The translations under genes were made by a program, and so were the position numbers. Positions 9,900-19,200 of a stretch of 64,000 bases of DNA are shown here, piece after piece. Below the pieces are notes generated by a model, which saw only the letters and a list, made by a program, of their open reading frames with translations, searched no databases and was not told the DNA's origin. Numbering within the stretch: the stretch's first letter is position 1; every line of letters begins with the position of its first letter. The stretch is from Solitalea agri (GTDB taxonomy: Bacteria > Bacteroidota > Bacteroidia > Sphingobacteriales > Sphingobacteriaceae), in assembly GCF_023914155.1 (NCBI RefSeq), contig NZ_JAMWYS010000013.1:1-64000 (forward strand), written 5' to 3'.

Positions 9900-10490
9900 C
9901 TATTCAGCTTTCAGGGAGTAATAGTAATACTGAAGGCCAAGCAGCAATCCCAGGGAAATGATGATGATGATAGCCAAAGAAATCAGCAGCCATTTCCAAA
10001 CGCTTTTTTCCTGTTTTGTATTTTCAGCAAAGGAAATTTTCTTTTCAACAGCGTAGGCCCCTTTATGTGGTTCCATCGGCTTTGAAACAACTTGGCTTAG
10101 TCCAATATTGGCTTTGTTTAATACAAAATTATCGTTGCTAATAAACTTAATGTTGGCCATTTCGTCAACCATTAATGTGCCAATGCCCTCTAAGTCAATT
10201 CGGTTATGTCGGCTTAAGCCTTGCTTAATTTTTATGATGAACTTTTGCACTTCATATTCAGCCATATGTTTTTCCATATTTTCGGCTGATGCAATCTTAT
10301 CTCTAAGCAATCCATCATCTGATAAACGGAATGGATTAAACGTAACCGAAACAGTTCTTGGATAAAACGTTCCATTATCATTGTCATAGTTCGTTTCCGT
10401 ACGGCTAAGGTAAAAACCACCTATTCCCGGTATGGTTACTTCATTGTTTCGTTCAAGTAGTTGGATTATATATTTATTTACGTCGATCAT
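9900..10490 (-). CDS. CCDC81-type HU-domain protein with C-terminal membrane helix
   Basis: This 196-residue protein has two consecutive HU-like units (residues about 1-60, IDVNKYIIQLLERNNEVTIPG, and 65-125, VQKFIIKIKQGLSRHNRIDLEG). The arrangement matches the bacterial CCDC81-HU family. A linker and one C-terminal membrane helix follow (residues about 166-188, WLLISLAIIIIISLGLLLGL). In Bacteroidota this family is membrane-anchored and thought to act at the envelope rather than as a nucleoid protein. That role is from comparative genomics, not shown here. It lies 3 nt after the barrel gene and 46 nt before exbB, so it is part of the envelope operon. Confidence 0.8.
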   Translation of the reverse strand: MIDVNKYIIQLLERNNEVTIPGIGGFYLSRTETNYDNDNGTFYPRTVSVTFNPFRLSDDGLLRDKIASAENMEKHMAEYEVQKFIIKIKQGLSRHNRIDLEGIGTLMVDEMANIKFISNDNFVLNKANIGLSQVVSKPMEPHKGAYAVEKKISFAENTKQEKSVWKWLLISLAIIIIISLGLLLGLQYYYYSLKAE

Positions 10491-10493
10491 TCT

Positions 10494-12149
10494 TTAGAAG
10501 GTTACACTAATTCCGGCAATAAAATTAAAGCCATAACTCGGATAATTTAGGTATAGATCATATTTTTTACCTAAAATATTGTTGATGTTGGCAAATGCGC
10601 CGAAGTTTTTGTGAAAACGATAGTTCATCCCAAGGTTTAAATCGGTATAACCACTTAGTGTTTGATATGAATTTACCGATGGGTCAATAAGTGCGTATTG
10701 TTTGCCAACATTAAACAAATCAGCTGTAAACGACAGGTCTTTCATAGCTTGGTAAGTACCAGATAAGGTTACACGGTAGTTAGGTGTTAACCAGGGTTTA
10801 TCCACACCATTTAAATCATAGCTGTTAGTTAATATGTCCATGCCTAAACGCAATCTTTCTGAAGCGGCATACTCAAGGTTTGCAGAAAGAGTTGTCATAT
10901 TACTTTTCTTGCCAGAATAAACCACATTATATCGTTCCGAAATATTTACCTCGGAACCTGTTGACGGCAATAGCTTATTGACGAAGAACGGCAAACTATC
11001 AATGCTGCTCGATGTAAACTGCACTTTAAAGCCAAGACCAGTAATAATAGTACCTTTTAAACCGGCGAAAACTTTCAAACGCTCGTTAGAGTTTTTGAGT
11101 ACAATGTCGTTGCCTAAAAACGGATTTTTTACAGAAAGGTCTTTCAAAGTGTTTTTTTGAAGATCGCCATTCAAACCTCCGAAAAAGCTTAAATACTTAT
11201 CAATTGCCTGGTATTCGGCATAAATATTTGGATAAATTTTAAATGAACTATTATCTCCAAAGTTCGACACAAAGTTCAGTCCTAGTTTGCTTTGCAGGCG
11301 TTCCTTACTTAGTGTTACATAAGGGTTTAACCTGAAAAAATGATTCTTGAACTTAGCAGCATCCTGATAATTATTCATGTCAAGATTTAATGCTACATGA
11401 CCTCCAAAGTTGCCAAAATCATTTCCCAACAAGGTGTTTAGGTAAACATTGTTTTCTTTAGCTGAATAATTGTCAGAAAACGCATAACCACCCAGTTTAA
11501 CTGCATAGGTCAAGGTTTTTACCGGATCGATATTGCTTGCAAGTTCAACTTCTCCGTTAAAGTTATTTAGCTTGTGCAAAACATCACTTTTATCGTACGA
11601 TACCTGTGAATGATCGTATCCATAATAGTAATTATTGTTTTGCTTATAATTCAGGCTGCCTGTAGTGGTAAACGATTCGTTAATGAATTTTCCAAAAAGA
11701 CCAACATTGTTACGTGAGTAATTTTGATTTTCAATTTCACCCTTAGCTGTGTATGCCTGATAGTAAAAGCCGTAATGTTCTGTTGGTGATTGAGCACTGT
11801 TAAAGAAGAACTCGCCTAAAATTGCAGAGTTATTGCCACCTCCTAATCTGGCATTAAACAATGGTAATATGGCATTGCCTTCTGATGGTAATTGCTGTGC
11901 ATTTACTTTAGAAGTATTGGTGTTTTGGGTGAACTGCCTGTCGAACTGCGTATACTGCAGAACAGGTTTTGTTGTGTTTTCATCATTAAAATCAGGGTTT
12001 TTGCGAATTTTAATCGCATCACCTAACACTGGTTTATACGGACGAACAACATCAATTTCCTCCTCCAATTTTTTTTGTGCAAAGCTATTTGAACTGGCAA
12101 ACAGGAGGGTGCCTAATACTATATAATATAAATTATGTTGAAATTTCAT
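10494..12149 (-). CDS. Outer-membrane beta-barrel protein, TonB-dependent-receptor-like
   Basis: This 551-residue protein begins with a Sec signal peptide (cleavage near SNSFAQ, residue 24). The short region EEEIDVVRPYKPVLGDAIKI comes next. The rest is a run of alternating polar/hydrophobic strands rich in Tyr, Asn and Gly, ending in YGFNFIAGISVTF with the C-terminal Phe of barrel proteins. No plug domain is visible, so it resembles only the barrel part of a TonB-dependent receptor. It follows the TPR gene by 8 nt and precedes the CCDC81-HU gene by 3 nt. Coupling with the ExbB-ExbD-TonB set suggests an energised outer-membrane function of unknown substrate. Confidence 0.78.
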   Translation of the reverse strand: MKFQHNLYYIVLGTLLFASSNSFAQKKLEEEIDVVRPYKPVLGDAIKIRKNPDFNDENTTKPVLQYTQFDRQFTQNTNTSKVNAQQLPSEGNAILPLFNARLGGGNNSAILGEFFFNSAQSPTEHYGFYYQAYTAKGEIENQNYSRNNVGLFGKFINESFTTTGSLNYKQNNNYYYGYDHSQVSYDKSDVLHKLNNFNGEVELASNIDPVKTLTYAVKLGGYAFSDNYSAKENNVYLNTLLGNDFGNFGGHVALNLDMNNYQDAAKFKNHFFRLNPYVTLSKERLQSKLGLNFVSNFGDNSSFKIYPNIYAEYQAIDKYLSFFGGLNGDLQKNTLKDLSVKNPFLGNDIVLKNSNERLKVFAGLKGTIITGLGFKVQFTSSSIDSLPFFVNKLLPSTGSEVNISERYNVVYSGKKSNMTTLSANLEYAASERLRLGMDILTNSYDLNGVDKPWLTPNYRVTLSGTYQAMKDLSFTADLFNVGKQYALIDPSVNSYQTLSGYTDLNLGMNYRFHKNFGAFANINNILGKKYDLYLNYPSYGFNFIAGISVTF

Positions 12150-12157
12150 GATCGCTG

Positions 12158-15100
12158 TTATTTACCTGAACGGTTAATCAATGCTAATTTTTCTTTTGCC
12201 GAAGGAATTATATCATCGTTGCCTTCATAATTATCGATTATACTTTGCAAGGTGCTTTTCGCCTGAAAATTATCACCTTGTTTATAATAGTTGTCAGAAA
12301 GCAATAAGAAACTTTTTGCAACCCAATAGTCATGGTTTGAAAGGTTGTCGATCACCTCGAAGCAGCTTTTTTGCGACTGTTTGAACTGTCCCTTATTATA
12401 CTGAATAAGCGCTGTTAGGTATTTGGCTTCAGCAGCGTTAACCGATTTGGTACTCGAAGAAACATTTCCTAATGATTTAACAGCTATTGTTGTATCTCCT
12501 TTAGCTAAATAAGCTTTTGCTGAGAATAGATAAGCGGAATTAATCTCTTCTAATGGCATTTTATCGAAACCAATTACTTTATTGGCATAATAAAGCGTTG
12601 AATCATTATTTTCTTCCTGGTTACTTACTCTCATTAAACCAACAATTGCATATCCGTAATTGGCCTTAAAATCGGCACTTTCCAGGCGTTTTAAATATGG
12701 TTTGGCCGCTTGATAATCCTTTTTGTCTAAATAGATCTTAGAAGTGTTGAATAAAGCCTTTTCGGTGTATTTATTATTGGTTTTTGCTGAAAGATATTGG
12801 TAGTCGGCCAAAGCATCTTCTGCGCGTTTTTGTTTCATTAAACATTCAGCCCGGCTGAAATGTGCGTCGTTGATAAAATAACCATTCGAAAACTCATCGA
12901 TATAAGCCGTAAAAGCCGGAATGCTTTCATCACATTTACCTTTTAGGAACAAGTTGTTGGCCGCTTCAAAGCTAATCGAATCTTGGGCACTGGCACTTAT
13001 TGCTGCCCCTGGGGTGTTTTTAGCGTAAGTTAAAAACTCACCGGCATTACCTTTATCTACGTAAATATTTTTAATGGCTAAAACAGCTTCTTTTGACTCA
13101 GGCGTGTTTGGATATTTAGCCACCACCGCTTTGTAGGCTATTAAAGCGTTGTTATCATCTTCGGTATTAAAATATATTAACCCTAAGTTAAGCATGGCCT
13201 TAGGGACGTAGCTACTATTAGGGAAGCGATGAATAAGATCATTAAAGCCAGTTTTTGCCTGGTCAAAGTTGTTTAATACGAAACTAGCATAAGCCGATTC
13301 GTAGATTCCATCATCAATGTATGAAGAACTAGGATATAGCTCTTGCAGTGATTTAAGTGAATAAACCTTGTCATTCAATTTGTTCTGCACACCCTGGATC
13401 ATTGCTTTTTGGAAAATAGCATAGTCAGCTCCGGCTGCTCCGGCAATGATCACTTTATTATATTGTGTTAAGGCTTTATCATAGCTCTTCGCAACGAAGT
13501 TGCAGTCGCCAATGCGTAGTGTTGCGTCCATTGCCATTTTTTTATCAGCATTGGCGCTATTTACGTAACGATCAAAATAATCGGCTGCTTTTGCATAGTT
13601 TTCTCGTTGGAAATAAGCATAACCCAAATTGTAATAAGCGAACTTATAAATTGGTAAACCTGCAACACCCGGATAGCTTAAAAAGTCATCGTAGGTATTA
13701 ATGGCTTCGTCATAACGTTGCAATTCAAATAACGACTCTGCTTTCCAGTATAAGGCCTGCATCTCAATTTTTCCATCAACTGGGTTGTTCAATGATTTGT
13801 CGAACAACTCTTCCGCATAGGCAAAATCACGTGCATTGAAAACTTCAGCTCCACGGTAATAAGCTACCTTTTGGTACAATAAGTCAGTGTTTTCCTTGCG
13901 TTTTTTAACGCTTTCAAGGGTTTCAAGCGCTTCTTTATAGTTTTTAGATGATAGCAAAATTTCTCCTAAAAGGGTTTTCGCTTCATCTATATTTTTAGAA
14001 CGTGGGTATTTGCTCACGAATTCCTTAGCGGCTAATAAGCCTTGCTGAGAAAAGTTGGTTTCATATGCCAGTTTAGCATAGTTCAGTAAACAATCTTCCC
14101 GAACACCCTCATCATAGGTGAGTTTAGCTCCCCTTTGAAATGCTGCACGAGCATTCAACTTATTCTGTTTTGCCAAAAAAGCATTGCCTAGGGTAAGCAT
14201 TCCATACTGACCGTATACATCATCAGCATCAATTAATTTTTCAAGCTGACCGATGGCTTTATCATATTCTTTGTTTTGGAAATAAGTATAACCAATTTGG
14301 TAAGTATCCTGAGTTGTTTGATCAGCAGTTGCTGCTGAGTTCTCCAGATAAATATCAAAATTACGTTGAGCAATCGGGTAGTTCTTTTTATTGAAATAAG
14401 CAGCACCTAAAATTTTATGCAATTGAGGCTTGTATTTCGAACTTCCCTTATTAATAATTGGTTCAGTAAAAGAAATTACATCATTATACTTTCCATTGAT
14501 CAGGAAAATTTGCGCAGTGTAAAACTGATAGATCTCTGCGTATTTCGCTGAATTTTTAATTTTATTCAGATGCGTAAGAGCCGTCGGATAATCCTTATTT
14601 ATGTAAGCAATGTGAGCATAGTAATAGGTAGCATCTTCGCTAAAGCGATTGTAGCCATCTTTTACTTTCGTAAAATGCGCTTTTGCTTTGTTGTAGTCTT
14701 TCGCAACAAAATAGCAGTATCCTAATTTGAAATTGTATTCTATTTGGTCGGTTTCGTTCAGGTCAATTTCTTCAACCTGTGTGAACCAGTTTAAAGCCTC
14801 GGCAAAGCTCTCGTTTTTAAAGTAAACTTTACCGATTTGAAATTTCGCAGTTTTCGACTTCGGGTTATCCGGATAAGTTTTTATGAATGATAAGAGTTCG
14901 CTTTCGGCGTTTTTATTGTTCAACTCCAGTGCACAAACAGCTGCATAGTATTTTGCATTTACCTTATAAGTAGTGTTTTTGCTTGGGTCGTAACTGCTGT
15001 TGGATGTAGAGTTTGCATCCGTGTAAACCTGTCGAAATAATTCATTAGCGGAAGCATATCGCTGGGTGTCGAAAAGTTCGAGTGCTTTTCTGTAAGTTTC

Positions 15101-15193
15101 GTTAACAGTATATTCAGCTGTTGCCTGTGCGTATGAAAAGTGAACGGCAAAAAATGAGATTATTAACGCTAACAGTCCTGATTTTTTAATCAT
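12158..15193 (-). CDS. Large secreted tetratricopeptide-repeat protein
   Basis: This 1011-residue protein starts with a signal peptide (cleavage after SYAQA, about residue 24) and consists almost entirely of TPR-like helical hairpins. Repeated motifs include YYYAHIAYINKDYPTALTHL, YFNKKNYPIAQRNFDIYL and YAYFQRENYAKAADYFDRYV, giving some 20 or more repeats. It would sit in the periplasm or on the inner face of the outer membrane as a protein-binding scaffold. It is the first gene of the operon that continues into the barrel protein, CCDC81-HU, ExbB, ExbD and the TonB-like protein. No enzymatic motif is visible. Confidence 0.88.
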   Translation of the reverse strand: MIKKSGLLALIISFFAVHFSYAQATAEYTVNETYRKALELFDTQRYASANELFRQVYTDANSTSNSSYDPSKNTTYKVNAKYYAAVCALELNNKNAESELLSFIKTYPDNPKSKTAKFQIGKVYFKNESFAEALNWFTQVEEIDLNETDQIEYNFKLGYCYFVAKDYNKAKAHFTKVKDGYNRFSEDATYYYAHIAYINKDYPTALTHLNKIKNSAKYAEIYQFYTAQIFLINGKYNDVISFTEPIINKGSSKYKPQLHKILGAAYFNKKNYPIAQRNFDIYLENSAATADQTTQDTYQIGYTYFQNKEYDKAIGQLEKLIDADDVYGQYGMLTLGNAFLAKQNKLNARAAFQRGAKLTYDEGVREDCLLNYAKLAYETNFSQQGLLAAKEFVSKYPRSKNIDEAKTLLGEILLSSKNYKEALETLESVKKRKENTDLLYQKVAYYRGAEVFNARDFAYAEELFDKSLNNPVDGKIEMQALYWKAESLFELQRYDEAINTYDDFLSYPGVAGLPIYKFAYYNLGYAYFQRENYAKAADYFDRYVNSANADKKMAMDATLRIGDCNFVAKSYDKALTQYNKVIIAGAAGADYAIFQKAMIQGVQNKLNDKVYSLKSLQELYPSSSYIDDGIYESAYASFVLNNFDQAKTGFNDLIHRFPNSSYVPKAMLNLGLIYFNTEDDNNALIAYKAVVAKYPNTPESKEAVLAIKNIYVDKGNAGEFLTYAKNTPGAAISASAQDSISFEAANNLFLKGKCDESIPAFTAYIDEFSNGYFINDAHFSRAECLMKQKRAEDALADYQYLSAKTNNKYTEKALFNTSKIYLDKKDYQAAKPYLKRLESADFKANYGYAIVGLMRVSNQEENNDSTLYYANKVIGFDKMPLEEINSAYLFSAKAYLAKGDTTIAVKSLGNVSSSTKSVNAAEAKYLTALIQYNKGQFKQSQKSCFEVIDNLSNHDYWVAKSFLLLSDNYYKQGDNFQAKSTLQSIIDNYEGNDDIIPSAKEKLALINRSGK

Positions 15194-15536
15194 TGTTGAT
15201 GAACCTTATCTAAATTTATTTAATCGTATATCTTGATTGCCCCTTAGGCAAAGTTTGTACTAGTTATTAGCTTTTGCTGGTAAATGAAACCGCGATTGCG
15301 CCTTACTTTATGAATAAAATGTTCAAAATCTAAAATTATTGCAATTCTCGACGTTAAACAGTGGGGAGTTATTCACAGGTGTGGATAATTAAGATGAGTG
15401 TAAGCCTAAAGTTACACAAGAAAACAAAGTTCGTTGACGTTCGCTTTTTTCTTAAATACTACAGCGTGTACAAAAATGAGGCATTAACTCCACAACTTTT
15501 GAGTAGAAGCTACAGCAACATCGATAAAAGACTTAA
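15194..15536. other. Gene-free stretch with a back-to-back DnaA-box pair
   Basis: These 343 nt between pyrB and the TPR gene hold no convincing ORF. They must contain the TPR operon promoter. The minus-strand AAACTTTG (plus strand 15250-15257) is a weak -7 candidate. The notable element is TTATTCACA at 15369-15377 followed 2 nt later by TGTGGATAA at 15380-15388. These are two consensus DnaA-type 9-mers in opposite orientation. Otherwise nothing is seen. Confidence 0.5.
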
Positions 15537-16469
15537 TTAGGCTAATTGATTTTGGCTGGCCAATAAATACATAACTGCCATACGCACTGCCACTCCATTT
15601 TCCACTTGTTCTAAGATGATCGATTGTTTAGAATCGGCCACATCAGATGTAATCTCCACTCCCCGGTTAATTGGTCCAGGGTGCATAATGGTAATTTCTT
15701 TATCAAGCGAGTTGAGGATTTGCTTATTCAATCCATACATCATCGAGTATTCGCGGATAGAAGGGAAATATTTAATGTCGAAACGCTCAAGTTGGATACG
15801 CAACATATTGGCAACATCGCACCAATTGAGCGCTTTAATCAAGTTATGCTCTACTTTTACGCCTAGTTCTTTAATGTAACGAGGCATTAGGGTGGTTGGA
15901 CCGCACACCATTACTTCTGCGCCTAATTTTTGAAGGCAAAGAATATTTGAAAGGGCTACGCGTGAGTGTAAAATATCGCCAACAATAACCACTTTTTTAC
16001 CGGCTACATCGCCATATTTCTGACGAATCGAAAAGGCATCTAACAGAGCTTGTGTTGGGTGCTCATGGGCTCCATCGCCCGCATTTACTATTTGTGCATT
16101 AATATGTTTCGAAAGAAATATTCCAGCCCCAGCATACGGATGGCGCATGACGATCATATCAACCTTCATGGCTAAAATATTATTAACTGTATCGATCAAG
16201 GTTTCGCCTTTGCTCACTGATGATGAGGAGGCCGCAAAGTTGATAATATCCGCTGATAGGCGTTTTTGTGCTAATTCAAATGAAAGTTTAGTACGAGTAG
16301 AGTTCTCAAAGAAAATATTGGCAATGGTCACGTCTCTTAGTGAAGGAACCTTTTTAATTGGCCGGTTAATCACTTCTTTGAAATTGTCGGCAGTCTCGAG
16401 AATTAATTGGATATCATTTTCGGTGAGGTCTTTAATACCAAGTAAGTGTCGGGTGCTGAGCTGTTGCAT
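15537..16469 (-). CDS. pyrB: Aspartate carbamoyltransferase, catalytic chain
   Basis: This enzyme joins carbamoyl phosphate and L-aspartate to N-carbamoyl-aspartate, the committed step of pyrimidine synthesis. At 310 residues the length is typical. The carbamoyl-phosphate loop STRTKLSFE (from residue 57), the SVSKGETLIDT loop and HEHPTQALLDAF are all intact. The C-terminal region HPGPINRGVEI also fits. It follows pyrR by 111 nt on the same strand and is probably cotranscribed with it. Dihydroorotase is in the window but far away (41.1 kb), and no PyrI regulatory chain is next to it. Confidence 0.96.
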   Translation of the reverse strand: MQQLSTRHLLGIKDLTENDIQLILETADNFKEVINRPIKKVPSLRDVTIANIFFENSTRTKLSFELAQKRLSADIINFAASSSSVSKGETLIDTVNNILAMKVDMIVMRHPYAGAGIFLSKHINAQIVNAGDGAHEHPTQALLDAFSIRQKYGDVAGKKVVIVGDILHSRVALSNILCLQKLGAEVMVCGPTTLMPRYIKELGVKVEHNLIKALNWCDVANMLRIQLERFDIKYFPSIREYSMMYGLNKQILNSLDKEITIMHPGPINRGVEITSDVADSKQSIILEQVENGVAVRMAVMYLLASQNQLA

Positions 16470-16511
16470 GTTTTAGAATTTGAGTCTTTTTACTTCGGTT
16501 TTATTGCAAAG

Positions 16512-16554
16512 CGCAGAGACGTGTAAGTTTTTTCTGCACCTTCGCGTCTCTGCG
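16512..16554. repeat. 10-bp inverted repeat between pyrR and pyrB
   Basis: CGCAGAGACG (16512-16521) and CGTCTCTGCG (16545-16554) are perfect inverted copies separated by 23 nt. There is no T-run, so it is not a terminator. It resembles the CGTCTCTGCGG-type intergenic repeats that I recall from many bacterial genomes. A role as a PyrR-binding hairpin in the pyrR-pyrB transcript is possible but not supported by any recognisable PyrR consensus. Confidence 0.6.
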
Positions 16555-16580
16555 GTATTTAAAGGCACAGAAAATCCTGT

Positions 16581-17123
16581 TTATTTTCCGGTAATCAATT
16601 CAACTATATCAGTTCCTTCAGTTTCTTTCCATGAAACCCGCACGTTTTGTGATGCGATCGAATCAACCTGGATTCCTATATAATCAGGCTCAATAGGAAT
16701 TTCACGAGAGAAACGACGGTCGACCAAAACCAAAAGTTCTATTTTTTTCGGTCTTCCATAGGCAAGCATGGCATCCATACCGGCTCTGATAGTTCTTCCG
16801 GTGAAAAGCACGTCGTCAACCAGGATAACCTTTTTGCCTTCAATAATAAAGTTGATATTGGTAGCATTGGGAACTAAAGGTGATTCGCGGCGACGAAAAT
16901 CATCCCTGAAAAATGTGATATCCAAGTTGCCGCAATCAATATGTGCTTTTGGTAAAATTTTAGATAATTCTTCCTTAATCCGGTTAGCTAAATAAATACC
17001 TCTCGGCTGCAAGCCAATAATTGCCGTGTTTGAGAAATTATTATGATTCTCTATCAACTGATAGCAAAGACGTTTGATGGTAAGGTCGAATTTTGGACTG
17101 CTAAGCAACGGTTTGTGTAGCAT
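16581..17123 (-). CDS. pyrR: PyrR-type phosphoribosyltransferase (pyrimidine regulator / uracil PRTase)
   Basis: This 180-residue type-I phosphoribosyltransferase has the PRPP-binding loop VILVDDVLFTGRTIRAG at residues 99-115. The PyrR-like region VDRRFSREIPIEPDYIGIQV is also present. In Gram-positive bacteria PyrR binds pyr mRNA and also has weak uracil phosphoribosyltransferase activity. In Bacteroidota the RNA-binding role is less clear. Its place directly upstream of pyrB supports a role in pyrimidine metabolism. A TAnnTTTG promoter lies close upstream. Confidence 0.92.
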   Translation of the reverse strand: MLHKPLLSSPKFDLTIKRLCYQLIENHNNFSNTAIIGLQPRGIYLANRIKEELSKILPKAHIDCGNLDITFFRDDFRRRESPLVPNATNINFIIEGKKVILVDDVLFTGRTIRAGMDAMLAYGRPKKIELLVLVDRRFSREIPIEPDYIGIQVDSIASQNVRVSWKETEGTDIVELITGK

Positions 17124-17143
17124 TGATTGCGTTTAAAATTTGA

Positions 17144-17151
17144 CAAATATA
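17144..17151 (-). promoter_or_regulatory. -7 element of the pyrR-pyrB promoter
   Basis: On the minus strand TATATTTG matches the Bacteroidota -7 consensus TAnnTTTG exactly. It lies 20 nt before the pyrR ATG, which predicts a short leader of about 15 nt. No clear -33 TTTG is seen. Confidence 0.55.
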
Positions 17152-17217
17152 GAAAAATGATGGAAGAATACATTGAACAAGATAGAAGGAATTTGACGAC
17201 AAAAGCATTTAAATGAA

Positions 17218-17245
17218 GAAAGCCTCCCGTTTCCGGAAGGCTTTC
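17218..17245 (-). terminator. Terminator of rpsA
   Basis: The stem GAAAGCCT-C-CCG / CGG-A-AGGCTTTC has a TTT loop and is followed by T-rich sequence on the minus strand. It lies about 27 nt past the rpsA stop and separates rpsA from the pyrR promoter. Confidence 0.75.
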
Positions 17246-17271
17246 AATATGTTAAACAGAAAAATTAAAGA

Positions 17272-19200
17272 TTATTTTTTCTTGTCATTTTCCATTTGTT
17301 CTTTCAAAGCAGCAAGAACATCAAGATCACCTAAAGTGGTTCTCTCTACTGATTCTTTTACTTTTTTCACAGCTTTAGCTTGAGCACCAGCCTCTTTTTT
17401 CTTGGTATCTCTTTCTACCGCACGCTCTTGGGCTTTTTCTTCTTCCCAAATACGTGAGTGAGAAACTAAGATACGTTTTGAGTCTTTGTTAAACTCAATA
17501 ACCAAGAATTCAGAAGTATCTTCAGCACCTAAAGATTTACCGTCTTCTTTAACTAAGTGTTTAGTAGGAGCGAATCCTTCAACACCGTAAGGTAAAGCAA
17601 CGATAGCACCTTTATCGGCCATTTTGATGATAGTACCTTGATGAACTGAATCTAACGTGAAGATAGTTTCGAATGTATCCCAAGGGTTCTCTTCTAATTG
17701 CTTGTGACCTAAGCTTAATTTGCGATTTTCAGCATCAACCTCTAATACTACAACTTCTAAAGTTTCACCAACTTTAGTGAATTCGTGAGGGTGGTTGATT
17801 TTCTTAGACCAAGAAAGGTCAGAGATGTGAACTAAACCGTCGATACCATCTTCTAACTCAACGAACACGCCGAAGTTAGTCATGTTTTTAACGGTAGCTT
17901 TGTGCTTGCTGCCAACAGGGTATTTATCAGCAACACCTACCCAAGGATCTGGAGTAAGTTGTTTAACACCTAATGACATTTTACGCTCTTCGCGGTCTAA
18001 GGTTAATACAACTGCTTCAACCTCATCACCCACTTTCATGAATTCTTGAGGATTGCGTAAGTGTTGTGACCATGACATTTCAGAAACGTGGATCAAACCT
18101 TCAACACCTGGGATGATTTCTAAGAATGCTCCGTAGTCAGCTACAGTAACGATCTTACCTTTTACTTTAGAACCAACCTGAATTTCGGTAGCTAAAGATT
18201 CCCAAGGATGAGCTTGTAATTGTTTCAAGCCTAAAGCAATACGTTTTTTGTCATCATCGAAATCAAGAACTACAACGTTGATTTTCTGATCTAATTTCAA
18301 TACCTCTTCTGGGTGATCGATACGACCCCATGAAATATCGGTAATGTGTAATAGACCATCTACGCCGCCAAGGTCGATGAACACACCAAATGCGGTGATG
18401 TTTTTAACAGTACCTTCAAGTACCTGACCTTTTTCAAGTTTAGAGATGATGTCGATTTTTTGATTTTCAAGATCGTCTTCGATAAGTACTTTGTGAGATA
18501 CAACAACGTTCTTGAATTCGTGGTTGATTTTAACAACTTTGAATTCCATTGTTTTACCAACGTACACATCGTAGTCGCGGATAGGTTTGATATCGATTTG
18601 AGAACCAGGTAAGAAAGCTTCTACACCTTGGATATCAACGATCAAACCACCTTTAGTGCGGCTCTTAACAAAACCATTAATGATTTCGTCGTTTTCGAGC
18701 GCTTTATTGATAGTTTCCCAAGATCTTTGGGTTTTAGCGCGTTTGCGAGAAAGGATTAACTGACCGTTTGAATCTTCCTGGCTTTCAACGAAAACGTCAA
18801 CGTCATCGCCTACTTTTAAATCAGGGGTGTCACGGAATTCAGATAATGATACTAAACCATCAGATTTAAAACCGATGTTTAATACCACGTCTTTGTTGTT
18901 GATCAATACTACTTTACCAGTAACGATCTCTCCTTTAGTAACTGAGCTTAAAGTGCCTTCGTAAAGAGCCTCTAATTTTTCACGCTCAGCTTTAGAGTAG
19001 TTTCCAAAACCTTTTTTGTTGCCATCCCAGTCAAAATCACCTGCGTTTTGGGTCAGGCTTGCTGATTTGATCTGTTCAATAGACAATGAATCTGCTTCAG
19101 ATTCAACTTGTTCGCGGCGAGAAGTTTTCTCTACGCCCTCAACATTAGCAGTCTTTAATTCAGCTGCCAGAACGTCTTGTTCTTTGTCTTTTTTTGCCAT
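17272..19200 (-). CDS. rpsA: Ribosomal protein bS1
   Basis: This 642-residue 30S ribosomal protein brings mRNA to the ribosome. Six S1/OB-fold domains can be followed, each with the GxVxxxxxxGxxVxL pattern. Examples are GTVKNITAFGVFIDLGGVDG, GKIVTVADYGAFLEIIPGVEG and ATVKNMTNFGVFVELEDGIDG. An acidic N-terminal extension of about 85 residues precedes the first domain and a Lys/Glu-rich tail ends the protein. Both are common in Bacteroidota S1. cmk lies upstream on the same strand, the widely conserved cmk-rpsA order. A leader with its own promoter and hairpin lies before the start. Confidence 0.97.
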   Translation of the reverse strand: MAKKDKEQDVLAAELKTANVEGVEKTSRREQVESEADSLSIEQIKSASLTQNAGDFDWDGNKKGFGNYSKAEREKLEALYEGTLSSVTKGEIVTGKVVLINNKDVVLNIGFKSDGLVSLSEFRDTPDLKVGDDVDVFVESQEDSNGQLILSRKRAKTQRSWETINKALENDEIINGFVKSRTKGGLIVDIQGVEAFLPGSQIDIKPIRDYDVYVGKTMEFKVVKINHEFKNVVVSHKVLIEDDLENQKIDIISKLEKGQVLEGTVKNITAFGVFIDLGGVDGLLHITDISWGRIDHPEEVLKLDQKINVVVLDFDDDKKRIALGLKQLQAHPWESLATEIQVGSKVKGKIVTVADYGAFLEIIPGVEGLIHVSEMSWSQHLRNPQEFMKVGDEVEAVVLTLDREERKMSLGVKQLTPDPWVGVADKYPVGSKHKATVKNMTNFGVFVELEDGIDGLVHISDLSWSKKINHPHEFTKVGETLEVVVLEVDAENRKLSLGHKQLEENPWDTFETIFTLDSVHQGTIIKMADKGAIVALPYGVEGFAPTKHLVKEDGKSLGAEDTSEFLVIEFNKDSKRILVSHSRIWEEEKAQERAVERDTKKKEAGAQAKAVKKVKESVERTTLGDLDVLAALKEQMENDKKK

